Notes: generated by a model from the sequence alone, not told the origin. A stretch of 64,000 bases of DNA from Humibacter sp049446075 (GCF_049446075.1 NZ_JBMSEB010000003.1:186001-250000), one strand, 5' to 3'. Positions 27,766-36,284 are shown, counted from the stretch's first letter. Numbers and translations: made by a program.

Positions 27766-28605
27766 TCATTCCGTGACGAAGTCGATGAGCTCCTCGACGC
27801 GGCCCAGGAACGTGGGCTCCAGGTCCCGGTACGTCGTCACTCTGGAGAGAATGCGCTGCCACGCCCTCGCGATGTCCGCCTGGTCGGCGTGCGGCCAGCC
27901 AAGCGCCGCGCAGATACCCTTCTTCCACTCGATATTCCTGGGAATCTGCGGCCACGCCTTCAAGCCAAGGCGCTCCGGCTTCACCGCCTGCCACACGTCG
28001 ACATACGGATGCCCCACGATCTTCACGTGGGCTCCGTGCGGGCCGCGCGCGACGGCATCCGCAATCCTGGTCTCCTTCGAGCCGGGCACGAGGTGGTCGA
28101 CCAGAACACCGATGAGCTTGCCTGGTCCGGGGCGCGTGTCGCGCAGGATGGCTTCCAGGTCGTCGATGCCGCCGAGGTACTCGACGACCACGCCCTCGAC
28201 ACGCAGGTCGTCGCCCCACACCTTCTCGACGAGCTCGGCGTCGTGCCTGCCCTCGACGAAGATCCGGCTCGCGCGTGCTACGCGAGCGCGCGCCCGGGAG
28301 ACGGCGAGCGATCCAGATGCCGTCCGCACAGGTCCCCGTGGCTTCGACGCCTGAGGAGCGACGAGCACGACCGGTCTTCCGTCGATGAGAAAACCGCCGC
28401 CCAGCGGGAACGCCCGCACCTTGCCCAGCCGGTCCTCCAGCTGCACCAGACGATTCTCGATGCCCACGATGGCACCCGTGAAACCCGTATCCGCCAGCTC
28501 GACGACGAGGTCGTTCTCGGCCGCTACGGTCTTCGGCTGCACGATGCCACGCGATCGCCAATTGCCGGAGAGCACGTCTGAGCCGTATCGGTCGTCGAAG
28601 TCCAC
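27766..28605 (-). CDS. DUF3097 family protein with possible TOPRIM-like segment
   Basis: This 279-residue protein of a family nearly restricted to actinobacteria has no assigned function. The N-terminal ~85 residues look beta-rich. The middle (RIFVEGRHDAELVEKVWGDD, then GVVVEYLGGIDDLEAIL and LIGVLVDHLVPGSKE) resembles the VEGxxD and acidic positions of small TOPRIM proteins such as RNase M5; this likeness is my inference. The C-terminal part is rich in Trp and includes PRNIEWKKGICAALGWP. The ATG is at 28603-28605. It is transcribed on the same strand as, and upstream of, the hydroxyacid dehydrogenase. Confidence 0.75.
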   Translation of the reverse strand: MDFDDRYGSDVLSGNWRSRGIVQPKTVAAENDLVVELADTGFTGAIVGIENRLVQLEDRLGKVRAFPLGGGFLIDGRPVVLVAPQASKPRGPVRTASGSLAVSRARARVARASRIFVEGRHDAELVEKVWGDDLRVEGVVVEYLGGIDDLEAILRDTRPGPGKLIGVLVDHLVPGSKETRIADAVARGPHGAHVKIVGHPYVDVWQAVKPERLGLKAWPQIPRNIEWKKGICAALGWPHADQADIARAWQRILSRVTTYRDLEPTFLGRVEELIDFVTE

Positions 28606-28713
28606 CCGTCAACGGTACGAGGAGAACGCACTGCGGCACCGTCGACTCGCTCGCGTGGCTCAGCGATCCGGCCGGGGCAAACACGGCCGGTGCACGGATG
28701 CCAGGATCGAACC

Positions 28714-29706
28714 ATGGCCTCGAAGACGATCCTTTTCATCGGCGGTACCGGCACCATCAGCTCGGCGTGCGTCGCCCGGGCGGTCTCGCGCGGAGCATCC
28801 GTCACCGTTTTGAATCGCGGAAGATCGCAGGTGCGCCCACTGCCCGAGGGCGTGGAGGAACTGAACGCAGACATCCGTGATGCCGCGTCGGTGGATGCCG
28901 CGCTCGGCTCTCGCGAGTTCGACGTCGTCGCCGAGTTCCTCGCCTTCACCCCTGAGCATGTTGCCGCAGATGTCGCGAGGTTTGCCGGCCGCACCGGCCA
29001 GTACGTGTTCATCAGCTCGGCGAGCGCCTACCAGACGCCGCCGCAGCGGCTTCCCGTGACGGAATCGACTCCGCTGCGCAACCCGTTCTGGAAGTACTCG
29101 CGAGACAAGATCGCGTGCGAAGACCTGCTGGTACGGGAGTATCGCGAGAACGGCTTTCCTGCCACGATCGTGCGGCCGTCGCACACGTACGACGCCACGT
29201 CCATCCCGACATCGGGTCACTGGACCGACATCGCGAGGATGCGCGCGGGTAAGCCGGTCGTCGTGCACGGCGACGGAACGAGCCTGTGGACGATCACGCA
29301 CAGCACCGACTTCGCCGTGGCGTTCGACGGATTGCTGGGCAACCCGGTTGCCGTAGGCGACACCTTCCACATCACGGGCGACCACGCGCCGACCTGGAAC
29401 CAGATCTACACCTGGCTCGGCGACGCTGCCGGGGTCGAACCGACGCTCGCGCATGTTGCCTCCGAGACCATCGCTCGAGTCGTGCCAGACCTCGGGCCCG
29501 GACTCGTTGGCGATAAGGCGCACTCCATGGTTTTCGACAACAGCAAGGTGAAAGCACTCGTGCCCGAGTTCGCCACCACGGTCACGTTCGACCAGGGGGC
29601 CGCCGAGATCGTCGAATGGTACGACGCTCATCCAGAACAGCAGCGCTTCGACTCCGATCTGGATGCTGCCTTCGATCGGATGATCGCAGCGATCCCAGAG
29701 GCCTGA
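28714..29706 (+). CDS. NAD-dependent epimerase/dehydratase (extended SDR)
   Basis: This 330-residue Rossmann protein begins TILFIGGTGTISSACVARAV, an atypical GGTGxIS variant of the extended-SDR glycine motif. The catalytic YxxxK appears as KYSRDKIACED, and the Ser in VFISSASAY is in place. The C-terminal substrate domain has TWNQIYTWLGDAAGVEP. Such proteins act on nucleotide sugars or similar substrates; none can be named here. ATG 28714 is preceded by AGGA. It diverges from the DUF3097 gene. Confidence 0.82.
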   Translation: MASKTILFIGGTGTISSACVARAVSRGASVTVLNRGRSQVRPLPEGVEELNADIRDAASVDAALGSREFDVVAEFLAFTPEHVAADVARFAGRTGQYVFISSASAYQTPPQRLPVTESTPLRNPFWKYSRDKIACEDLLVREYRENGFPATIVRPSHTYDATSIPTSGHWTDIARMRAGKPVVVHGDGTSLWTITHSTDFAVAFDGLLGNPVAVGDTFHITGDHAPTWNQIYTWLGDAAGVEPTLAHVASETIARVVPDLGPGLVGDKAHSMVFDNSKVKALVPEFATTVTFDQGAAEIVEWYDAHPEQQRFDSDLDAAFDRMIAAIPEA

Positions 29707-29862
29707 GGCTGGGGCCGGCGCTGGCGCGATTGCTCGCCCTGAACGCAGCGCCCGGGGCCGGACGGTGCGCTCCGACTGCACCGCGGGCATCCGCGGGTGC
29801 GGCCGCCTGACGAGAAACGCCGAGGCGGGAATGATCGTGCCTGGGCCGAGGTTGTGCGTGCC

Positions 29863-30498
29863 ATGACGACAATCGGGCTCATCGGAGCAGGACACATCGG
29901 ATCGCAGATCGCCCGCCAGGCCGTGGCGCACGGGTATGACGTTGTGGTGAGCAACTCGCGGGGTCCCGAGACCTTGACGGACTTGGTCGCCGAACTGGGC
30001 GAGCACGCGAGAGCCGCTACCTCCGCGGAGGCGGCGGAGGCGGCCGACATCGCCGTCGTCACCGTGCCGTTCAACGCGATCGACCAGATCCCCGTCGAGC
30101 CGCTGGCGGGCAAGCCGGTCATCGACACCAACAACTACTACTGGGAGCGCGACGGGCACCGCGCAGAGCTCGATGACTTCAGCGAGACGAGCTCCGGACA
30201 GTTGCAGCGCCACCTGGCCGGCGCTCACGTGGTGAAGGCGTTCAATCACATCTTCGCCTCCGCCATCACCGAGGACGCTCAGGATGCCGGCACCTCCGGG
30301 CGCCGCGCACTCGCGGTCTTCGGCGACGACGACGGCGCCAAGCAGACGGTGACGGAGTTCATCGACACGATCGGCTTCGACGTGGTCGACGGAGGGCCGC
30401 TGAGCGAGAGCTGGCGCATCCAGCGAGACACGCCGGCGTATGGCCCGAGGCTCACCGCCGAAGAGCTGCGCATAGCCCTCGCGGCGGCCACGAAATAG
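29863..30498 (+). CDS. NADPH-dependent F420 reductase-like oxidoreductase
   Basis: This 211-residue single-domain Rossmann protein (TIGLIGAGHIGSQIARQAVA, VVVSNSRGPETL) resembles the F420-dependent NADP reductase family. The middle contains PVIDTNNYYWERDG and HVVKAFNHIFASAI, both typical of these proteins. Many bacterial members have lost F420 and reduce other substrates with NADPH, so the family name should not be taken as proof of F420 use; no F420 synthesis genes are visible here. ATG 29863 was chosen; the frame is open 22 codons upstream without a good start. Confidence 0.8.
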   Translation: MTTIGLIGAGHIGSQIARQAVAHGYDVVVSNSRGPETLTDLVAELGEHARAATSAEAAEAADIAVVTVPFNAIDQIPVEPLAGKPVIDTNNYYWERDGHRAELDDFSETSSGQLQRHLAGAHVVKAFNHIFASAITEDAQDAGTSGRRALAVFGDDDGAKQTVTEFIDTIGFDVVDGGPLSESWRIQRDTPAYGPRLTAEELRIALAAATK

Positions 30499-30555
30499 CG
30501 CGCGCGAGCCGGCGGCGCAGGCTGACCTGGCACGACACGGCCTAAGGTGAAGCCC

Positions 30556-31419
30556 GTGCCGACTCGCTTTCTGATCGTCCCGCAGTGGCAAGGCTCCAGC
30601 TCTTCGCGGGCCATGCAGCTCCTCGACGGTGCTGCCGCCATTGCGGGCGATCTGCCCGCATCCGCCACCACGACGGTCGACGTGCCGATGGAGGCCGGCG
30701 AATCGTTGGGCAGCGGCGTGCTCAGGCTGTCGTCCATCACGACGATCAGGGCCAGAGCCGGGGCAGCCCTCACCGAGCTCTCAGCCATCGGCGAGGGCGC
30801 CATCGTGACGATCGGCGGGGACTGCGGTGCCGAGCTGGCAAGCGTGCAGCATGCCGTGGCATCCCGCTCACCCGGCACGGTGGCTCTCGTGTGGCTGGAT
30901 GCCCACGGCGACCTGAACACGCCAGACACCTCCCCGTCCGGCGCCTTCCACGGCATGGTGTTGCGCGCCCTGCTCGGCGAGGCGCCCGAGCCGGTTGCCG
31001 CCATGGGCAACAGCACGTTGTCGCCGAACTCGGTCGTGCTGGCTGGAACACGCCAACTCGACGATAGCGAGGCGGCGTACATCGACGAGACAGGCATCCG
31101 CATGCTGTCGCCGGAGAAGTTGCACACGCCCGATGCGCTCGTGGCGGCCGTGGCGGAGACCGAGGCGGACGCGGTGTACGTGCACATCGACCTCGACGTG
31201 CTCGACCCAGGCGCCATCTCGGGTGTGCAGTTCCCGGAGCCGTTCGGACTCGAGCCCGACGAGCTCGTGGCAGTCATCCGCGCCCTGCGTTCCCGCTTCG
31301 AGCTCGCGGGCGCCGGCATCACCGAGTTCGCGCCGCGCAGCCCCGATGCCGCGTCGGACGATCTCCCCGTGATTCTGCGCGTGCTCGGCGCCCTGACGAG
31401 GCCGAATCAAGGGTCCTGA
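30556..31419 (+). CDS. Arginase/agmatinase (ureohydrolase) family protein
   Basis: This is a binuclear Mn hydrolase of guanidino compounds, substrate uncertain. The 287-residue protein has WLDAHGDLNTPDTSPSGAFH and VHIDLDVLDPGAISGV, which supply most metal ligands. The first ligand motif, usually GGDH, reads GGDCG, so the usual His is replaced by Cys. The start is set at GTG 30556 because TAAGG lies 8 bases upstream; a GTG at 30547 is in frame but has no ribosome site. It lies between two oxidoreductases on the same strand. Confidence 0.85.
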   Translation: MPTRFLIVPQWQGSSSSRAMQLLDGAAAIAGDLPASATTTVDVPMEAGESLGSGVLRLSSITTIRARAGAALTELSAIGEGAIVTIGGDCGAELASVQHAVASRSPGTVALVWLDAHGDLNTPDTSPSGAFHGMVLRALLGEAPEPVAAMGNSTLSPNSVVLAGTRQLDDSEAAYIDETGIRMLSPEKLHTPDALVAAVAETEADAVYVHIDLDVLDPGAISGVQFPEPFGLEPDELVAVIRALRSRFELAGAGITEFAPRSPDAASDDLPVILRVLGALTRPNQGS

Positions 31420-31448
31420 TCGGGGCCAGTGGAGGATAGTCTGCCCGG

Positions 31449-32915
31449 ATGAGCGAGATCGAATACGACGTCGTCGTCATCGGTGGTGGAGCGATCGGCG
31501 AGAACGTTGCGGATCGTGCCGTTCAGGGCGGAATGCGCACCGTGCTGATCGAGTCGGAACTGGTCGGCGGCGAGTGCTCGTACTGGGCATGCATGCCCTC
31601 GAAAGCGCTGCTGCGCAGTGGCGCCCTACTGCGAGCCACCCGGAATGTCGACGGAGCGAAGCAGGCGGTGACGGGCGACCTGGACGTGGCCGGAGTGCTG
31701 CGTCGTCGGGACAGCGTCACGAGCCATTGGAAGGACGACGGACAGGTCGAGTGGCTGAACGGCGCCGACATCGATCTGCTGCGCGGGCACGCCCGGCTCG
31801 TGGCACCCAAGCGGGTCGAGGTCACGGGCACCGACGGTACGATCACCACCGTTTCCGTCAAGCACGCGGTGGCGCTCTGCACCGGATCCGCCGCGATGCT
31901 GCCGGACATCCCGGGTCTGATCGAGGCCGACCCGTGGACGAGCCGTGACGCCACGAGTGCCCAGGAGATTCCGTCGTCGCTCGCGGTGGTCGGCGGCGGC
32001 GTCGTTGCTGCCGAGATGGCGACGGCGTATGCGGGGTTCGGTGTCGAGGTGACGGTGATTGCACGAAGCGGTCTGCTGGGCAAGAACGAGCCCTTCGCAG
32101 GTGAGCTCGTGCAGGAGTCGCTGGAACAGCTCGGGGCCAAGGTGCTCGTTGGAGTCTCGCCGGTGCGCGTCACCCGGGAGGACGACGTGGTGACCATCGA
32201 GCTCGACGACGGCTCCCGGGTCACCGCCGACGAGGTGCTTGTTGCGACCGGCCGCATTCCCCAGACCCAGGACATCGGTCTGGAGAGCGTGGGCCTCACG
32301 CCCGGCGACTGGCTGAAGGTCGACGATTCCATGCGCGTCGTCGGCCCGGACGGCTCTCCGTTCGGCGGCTCGGACAGCGCAGGAGAGGATGCCTGGCTGT
32401 ACGCGGTCGGCGATGTCACGCATCGCGCACTGCTCACGCACCAGGGAAAGTACGACGCACGCATCGCGGGCGACGCCATCGCGGCGCGTGCGAATGGAAA
32501 GACGCTCGCCTTGACCCCGTGGTCCACCTACGCTGCGACGGCCGACCATGCGGCAGTGCCGCAGGTGACGTTCACCGACCCGGAGGTGGCATCGGTCGGG
32601 CTGAGCGCAGCCGAGGCGGAGAAGGCTGGCATCCGCACGCGCGTGGTCGACTACGACATCGCGTCCGTCGCGGGCGCCACTATCGCGAGCGACAAGTACG
32701 TCGGTAAGGCTCGCATCGTGGTCGACGAAGATCGCAAGGTTCTCGTCGGCGCGACATTCGTGGGCCTCGATGTCGGCGAGCTGCTGCATTCTGCGACGGT
32801 CGCCCTCGTCGGCGAGGTCACGATCGACCGGCTCTGGCACGCGGTGCCGTCGTATCCCACACTGAGCGAGGTGTGGCTGCGCCTGCTCGAGGCGTACGGC
32901 CGGCCGACGGAGTGA
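31449..32915 (+). CDS. Pyridine nucleotide-disulfide oxidoreductase (class I, mercuric/mycothione reductase-like)
   Basis: This FAD/NAD(P) disulfide reductase has 488 residues. FAD-binding DVVVIGGGAIGENVADRAV at the N-terminus is followed by the redox-active cysteine pair in GGECSYWACMPSKALL (CxxxxC as in the class). The second nucleotide-binding loop is LAVVGGGVVAAEMATAYAGF, then ATGRIPQT and YAVGDVTHRALLTHQGKYDA. The C-terminal interface has the HxxPTLSE-type HAVPSYPTLSE expected for the catalytic His. The substrate (mycothione, dihydrolipoamide or other) is not resolved. Its stop overlaps the next gene by 4 bp (GTGA). Confidence 0.88.
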   Translation: MSEIEYDVVVIGGGAIGENVADRAVQGGMRTVLIESELVGGECSYWACMPSKALLRSGALLRATRNVDGAKQAVTGDLDVAGVLRRRDSVTSHWKDDGQVEWLNGADIDLLRGHARLVAPKRVEVTGTDGTITTVSVKHAVALCTGSAAMLPDIPGLIEADPWTSRDATSAQEIPSSLAVVGGGVVAAEMATAYAGFGVEVTVIARSGLLGKNEPFAGELVQESLEQLGAKVLVGVSPVRVTREDDVVTIELDDGSRVTADEVLVATGRIPQTQDIGLESVGLTPGDWLKVDDSMRVVGPDGSPFGGSDSAGEDAWLYAVGDVTHRALLTHQGKYDARIAGDAIAARANGKTLALTPWSTYAATADHAAVPQVTFTDPEVASVGLSAAEAEKAGIRTRVVDYDIASVAGATIASDKYVGKARIVVDEDRKVLVGATFVGLDVGELLHSATVALVGEVTIDRLWHAVPSYPTLSEVWLRLLEAYGRPTE

Positions 32916-33331
32916 GCGGCGCAGCGGGGACCGGACGGGCTGTCACTCAGGTCCTGGATGCTCTGCGCCGCGTCCCGCATCTGCTGGTCGTCGACTCCGG
33001 CTTGTCTCGCCTCGGCTACTGGTATGCGACAGCTGTCGGGTTCTTCTGGGGCTTTCTCTGGAGCGTCGGCCGCGTTGAGCGCCGCTCGGGGCTCTGGGTG
33101 TTCAGGGGCATGCCTCGCAGCACCTTCGGCCGCGGCGGGTCGTGCATCGGCGGCTGCTACCTCACGCACGACAACGTCTCGGACCAGGTGCTCGAACACG
33201 AGGCAGTGCACAAGCGGCAGTGGCAGCGTTACGGCATGCTGTTTCCACTGCTGTATCTCGCAGCAGGGCGCGATGCGCTGCACAACCGATTCGAGATCGA
33301 GGCTGGCCTCGAGAAGGGCGGGTACGTGTGA
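32912..33331 (+). CDS. Small HExxH protein (putative zinc metallopeptidase-like)
   Basis: This 139-residue protein of unknown function begins with GTG 32912, overlapping the oxidoreductase stop. It has a hydrophobic segment at about 37-52 (YWYATAVGFFWGFLWS), then a zinc-binding HEAVH at residues 96-100 in DQVLEHEAVHKRQWQRYG, then a second hydrophobic stretch, and a possible third ligand Glu in NRFEIEAGLE. The order resembles a minimal gluzincin core without a classic protease domain. Its 3-prime end overlaps the following SDR by 4 bp, so all three genes are probably translated together. Confidence 0.7.
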   Translation: MSGAAGTGRAVTQVLDALRRVPHLLVVDSGLSRLGYWYATAVGFFWGFLWSVGRVERRSGLWVFRGMPRSTFGRGGSCIGGCYLTHDNVSDQVLEHEAVHKRQWQRYGMLFPLLYLAAGRDALHNRFEIEAGLEKGGYV

Positions 33332-34185
33332 ACCGCACCATCGTGATCACGGGCGCGAGCTCCGGAATCGGCGAGCGCGCCGCTGAGGCGCTCGCGGGGC
33401 AAGGTGCACGTGTCGTCGTTGTGGGCCGCAACCCCGAGCGCACCAGTGCCGTCGCCGAACGCATCGGAGGCGACTCGTTCGTCGCCGACTTCGAGCGCCT
33501 CGACGACGTGCGCCGGCTGGCATCCGACCTGCTCGACCGGCTCGACCGCATCGACGTGCTGGCCAACAATGCAGGGGGCTTGTACCACGAGCGGGCCGTG
33601 ACGGTGGATGGCCACGAGCGCACAATCCAGACCAACCACTTCGCCCCGTTCCTGCTCACCCGGCTGCTCTGGGACCGTCTCGTGGAAAGCGCGAAGGATG
33701 CCCCGACCCGCGTCATCAACACCGCGAGCATGGCGAACCGGTTCGGCAAGCTCGACCTGGACGACCTCGATTGGGCGAAGCGGCCGTGGCGGGGCGGATG
33801 GCAGGCATACGGCACGTCGAAGCTCGCCTCGATTCTCTTCGTCCGCGAACTCGGCGAACGGCTGACCGGCACGGGCGTCACCGCATACTCGTTCCACCCG
33901 GGCACTATCGTGACGAGATTCGGCGAGCAGTCGCCTTTGATCAGGTTCGGCACGGCCGTGACCGGCGGCAGGTACGGCCGGACGGCGGCTGTCGGCGCCG
34001 CGCCGCTCATTGCGCTGGCCGGCGCGTCGACCATCGGCGAGCCGACAGGCACCTATTTCGACCGGTTCACGGCGTACGGGAAGGTCAACGGGCAGGCGCG
34101 CGATCCGCAATTGGCGCGCGATCTGTGGACGGTGACGGAGGGAGTCCTGGGCCTGACCGTCGACGACACGCCAGGTTCGGCTTGA
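33328..34185 (+). CDS. Short-chain dehydrogenase/reductase, retinol-dehydrogenase-like
   Basis: This 285-residue SDR has the cofactor motif VITGASSGIGERAAEALA with Arg after the second strand (VVVGRNPER), which favours NADP. The active site has NNAGG, the Ser in RVINTASMANRFG and the YxxxK in QAYGTSKLASILF. The sequence TNHFAPFLLTRLLWDRL is typical of the RDH/WWOX-like subgroup. GTG 33328 overlaps the stop of the HExxH gene. The substrate is unknown. Confidence 0.87.
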   Translation: MNRTIVITGASSGIGERAAEALAGQGARVVVVGRNPERTSAVAERIGGDSFVADFERLDDVRRLASDLLDRLDRIDVLANNAGGLYHERAVTVDGHERTIQTNHFAPFLLTRLLWDRLVESAKDAPTRVINTASMANRFGKLDLDDLDWAKRPWRGGWQAYGTSKLASILFVRELGERLTGTGVTAYSFHPGTIVTRFGEQSPLIRFGTAVTGGRYGRTAAVGAAPLIALAGASTIGEPTGTYFDRFTAYGKVNGQARDPQLARDLWTVTEGVLGLTVDDTPGSA

Positions 34186-34207
34186 ACCGGCCGCTGGACG
34201 GCGGCCG

Positions 34208-34690
34208 TCAGCTGGCGGGCGACCGGCGGTGGAGCCCGTAATTCTCCGGAGCGACGATGTGCTCATCAGGCATGCCCGCCTCGGCGACGAGCACGTCGTA
34301 GACCTCACTCACCCCACGGAAGTCCCCGGTCAGAACGGCCTGCGTGCCGCCTGGACCGTCGCACAGCATCTCGGCAGCCCAGGCGCGAACCGCCCGGCGC
34401 AATGCCTGACCGGGTGCGCAGCGCTCGCCCGTGCCCGGGCGGCCACCGCGCACGGAGCGCGGCAACCACGTGACCGTCATGCGCATCGGCACCTGGAGCG
34501 CGAAGGCATCCTTCGGCTCTTCCACCTCCACGAACACGCGGCCCTTCGCGCACAGCGGCAGGAGCGCAAGCTCACTCTGCAGCTCGGCGAGCGACGTCTC
34601 ATCCGCAGTCATCAGAAACTGCACGCGATCATCCAGATGCGCTGTGGCACCGGTGTGCGTGGAGTGAGCGGCGAGTTCGGGTTTGCGCAT
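34208..34690 (-). CDS. Stand-alone siderophore-interacting protein (SIP) domain
   Basis: The 160-residue protein matches the C-terminal NAD(P)-binding half of ViuB-type ferric-siderophore reductases: QFLMTADETSLAELQSELALL, then GRVFVEVEEPKDAFALQVP, and a closing VLTGDFRGVSEVYDVLV. The N-terminal FAD-binding half (about 120 residues) is absent, so it may act with a partner or as a sensor-like remnant. An IdeR/DtxR-like iron box lies 14-32 bp before its ATG, which supports a role in iron use. It is convergent with the SDR gene. Confidence 0.78.
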   Translation of the reverse strand: MRKPELAAHSTHTGATAHLDDRVQFLMTADETSLAELQSELALLPLCAKGRVFVEVEEPKDAFALQVPMRMTVTWLPRSVRGGRPGTGERCAPGQALRRAVRAWAAEMLCDGPGGTQAVLTGDFRGVSEVYDVLVAEAGMPDEHIVAPENYGLHRRSPAS

Positions 34691-34703
34691 GGTGATTCCA
34701 GTA

Positions 34704-34722
34704 TAAGGGCAGCCTTACCTAA
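34704..34722 (-). promoter_or_regulatory. Predicted IdeR/DtxR-type iron box
   Basis: On the minus strand the 19-mer TTAGGTAAGGCTGCCCTTA matches the consensus TTAGGTTAGGCTAACCTAA at 15 of 19 positions, counted by eye. It lies 14-32 bp upstream of the SIP-domain start, where a bound iron-loaded repressor would block transcription. Confidence 0.7.
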
Positions 34723-34767
34723 CGATGACCGGCTCCAAGCGCTTGCCCAGCAGCCGCCCGGGCGCGC

Positions 34768-36195
34768 TCACCAGACGGGGGGCCGCCGATCCTGCCAGCG
34801 GACGCGCCGCTGCAGTTGAGCGCCCAGCGAGAGCAACACGGCCTCCCCGCCGGGGCGCCCGATGAGCTGCACGCCCATCGGCAGGCCATCGGATGTCTGC
34901 CACACGGGCAGCGTGATGGCGGGCAGGCCGCTCACATTCACCATCGACGTGTACGGGGTGTACTGCACTTGCTGCGCGAAGTTGCGTTCCGCATCGTGTG
35001 AGTCGTACCAGCCGAGCGGACGCGGCGTCATGGCGAGTGCCGGTGTAAGAACAGCATCGAACGACGACAGCTGTCTGATGAACGAACGCTCGTATTCGGA
35101 CAGGGCGAACAGAGCCTCGCCCAACTCGCGGGCTCCCGTCGCCCTGCCCTGCTCGACGAGCCACTTGGTGAGCGTCTCGAGCAACTCGAGGCCTTCCCCT
35201 TCGGCCGGAATGCGCGCCGCCGCCGCCTTCCACAGCGTGATGAACGCGGGACCGTACGTGGCATCGGGAGCGAGCGCCGCCTCCTCGATTCCATGACCGA
35301 GCGCAGCGAACGTGTCGGCTGCGTACTCGAGGGCGGCGCGAGCATCGAGATCCAGCACGATGTCGTAGTCGAGATCCCAGGCACTCGTGGTCATCACGCC
35401 GAGTTGAAAGCGCCCCTCGCCTCGCACGGCGCTGCCGAGGAAGGCGGTGTCGTCGCCGGGGGCGACCACCGCGAAGCGATGGTCCACCCGTCCGTTGCGG
35501 CGCGCGATCATGCCGTCGAGCAACAGAGCGGCATCCTCAACGGTGCGTGCGATGGGACCGCCGACCACGAGGCCGCCGAGCGATTCAAGGCCGCTGCCGG
35601 ACGGCACCCTGCCCCGTGAGGGTTTGAGACCGACGAGGCCACAGGCGGCAGCGGGAATGCGGATCGAGCCGCCGCCGTCCGACCCTGGGGCGAACGGCAG
35701 CATGCCACTTGCAACGGCCGCCGCCGCTCCCCCGCTGGATCCGCCGGCGCCGAGCTCCAGGTTCCACGGGGTGCGAACGGGCGGCGCGACGAGCGTCTCC
35801 GTGTACGACGGCAGACCAAACTCCGGGGCTCCCGTCTTGCCGAGGCTCACAGCGCCCGCATCGTCGAGGTCGCGCACGATCTCGTCCGACTCGTCTGGCA
35901 CATAGCCCGTGAGCAGCCGCGAGCCGAAGCCCGCCGGAACGCCGGCTCGCCGCCACAGATCCTTCTCGCCCACCGGAAGCCCCCAGAGCGGAGCCGACCG
36001 GGGCACGGATGACTGCACCCCGCGCGCGCGCTCTCGTGCGGCATCCGGCGTCACGGTCACGAAGGCACCCAGCCGCGGGTTGAGCACCTCGATGCGTTCG
36101 AGGTAGTGGTCGGCGAGTTCGAGCGGTGTGATCTCGCCTCGCTGCAGCAGCCGCCACTGCTCCAGAGCCGTCAACTCGTGCAGGTCTTGCGACAT
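34768..36195 (-). CDS. Amidase (amidase signature family)
   Basis: This hydrolase of an amide bond has 475 residues with the amidase signature. The catalytic triad can be placed as Lys78 (LPVGEKDLWRR), cis-Ser153 (GAGGSSGGAAAAVASG) and nucleophile Ser177 (PGSDGGGSIRIPAA); the 24-residue spacing between the two serines fits the family. It lacks the GatA C-terminal features and no gatB/gatC is near, so it is probably a catabolic amidase, not the tRNA amidotransferase. The ATG is at 36193-36195. It diverges from the GntR-ABC operon. Confidence 0.88.
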   Translation of the reverse strand: MSQDLHELTALEQWRLLQRGEITPLELADHYLERIEVLNPRLGAFVTVTPDAARERARGVQSSVPRSAPLWGLPVGEKDLWRRAGVPAGFGSRLLTGYVPDESDEIVRDLDDAGAVSLGKTGAPEFGLPSYTETLVAPPVRTPWNLELGAGGSSGGAAAAVASGMLPFAPGSDGGGSIRIPAAACGLVGLKPSRGRVPSGSGLESLGGLVVGGPIARTVEDAALLLDGMIARRNGRVDHRFAVVAPGDDTAFLGSAVRGEGRFQLGVMTTSAWDLDYDIVLDLDARAALEYAADTFAALGHGIEEAALAPDATYGPAFITLWKAAAARIPAEGEGLELLETLTKWLVEQGRATGARELGEALFALSEYERSFIRQLSSFDAVLTPALAMTPRPLGWYDSHDAERNFAQQVQYTPYTSMVNVSGLPAITLPVWQTSDGLPMGVQLIGRPGGEAVLLSLGAQLQRRVRWQDRRPPVW

Positions 36196-36231
36196 GTCTC
36201 GAGCCTAGAGGCGTTCACGTTCCCGGATCTG

Positions 36232-36260
36232 TTGACACGACCTCCCTGGTTAGTTACTGT
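36232..36260 (+). promoter_or_regulatory. Promoter of the GntR-ABC operon
   Basis: A perfect -35 TTGACA (36232-36237) and -10 TACTGT (36255-36260) with 17-bp spacing. The start point would be near 36267, 18 bp before the GTG of the GntR gene. The -10 lies inside the palindromic operator. Confidence 0.75.
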
Positions 36261-36272
36261 ACCAACTAACCA
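36247..36272. promoter_or_regulatory. Palindromic operator for the GntR regulator
   Basis: A perfect 9-bp inverted repeat: TGGTTAGTT (36247-36255) and AACTAACCA (36264-36272) with an 8-bp spacer. It overlaps the promoter spacer and the -10, the arrangement of a repressor site. The GntR protein encoded just downstream is the natural candidate. Confidence 0.75.
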
Positions 36273-36284
36273 ACGAGGAGTCCG

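Noticed and set aside
34768..36195. GatA subunit of aspartyl/glutamyl-tRNA amidotransferase
   Set aside because: The amidase signature is shared, but gatB and gatC are absent nearby and the C-terminal sequence is unlike GatA.
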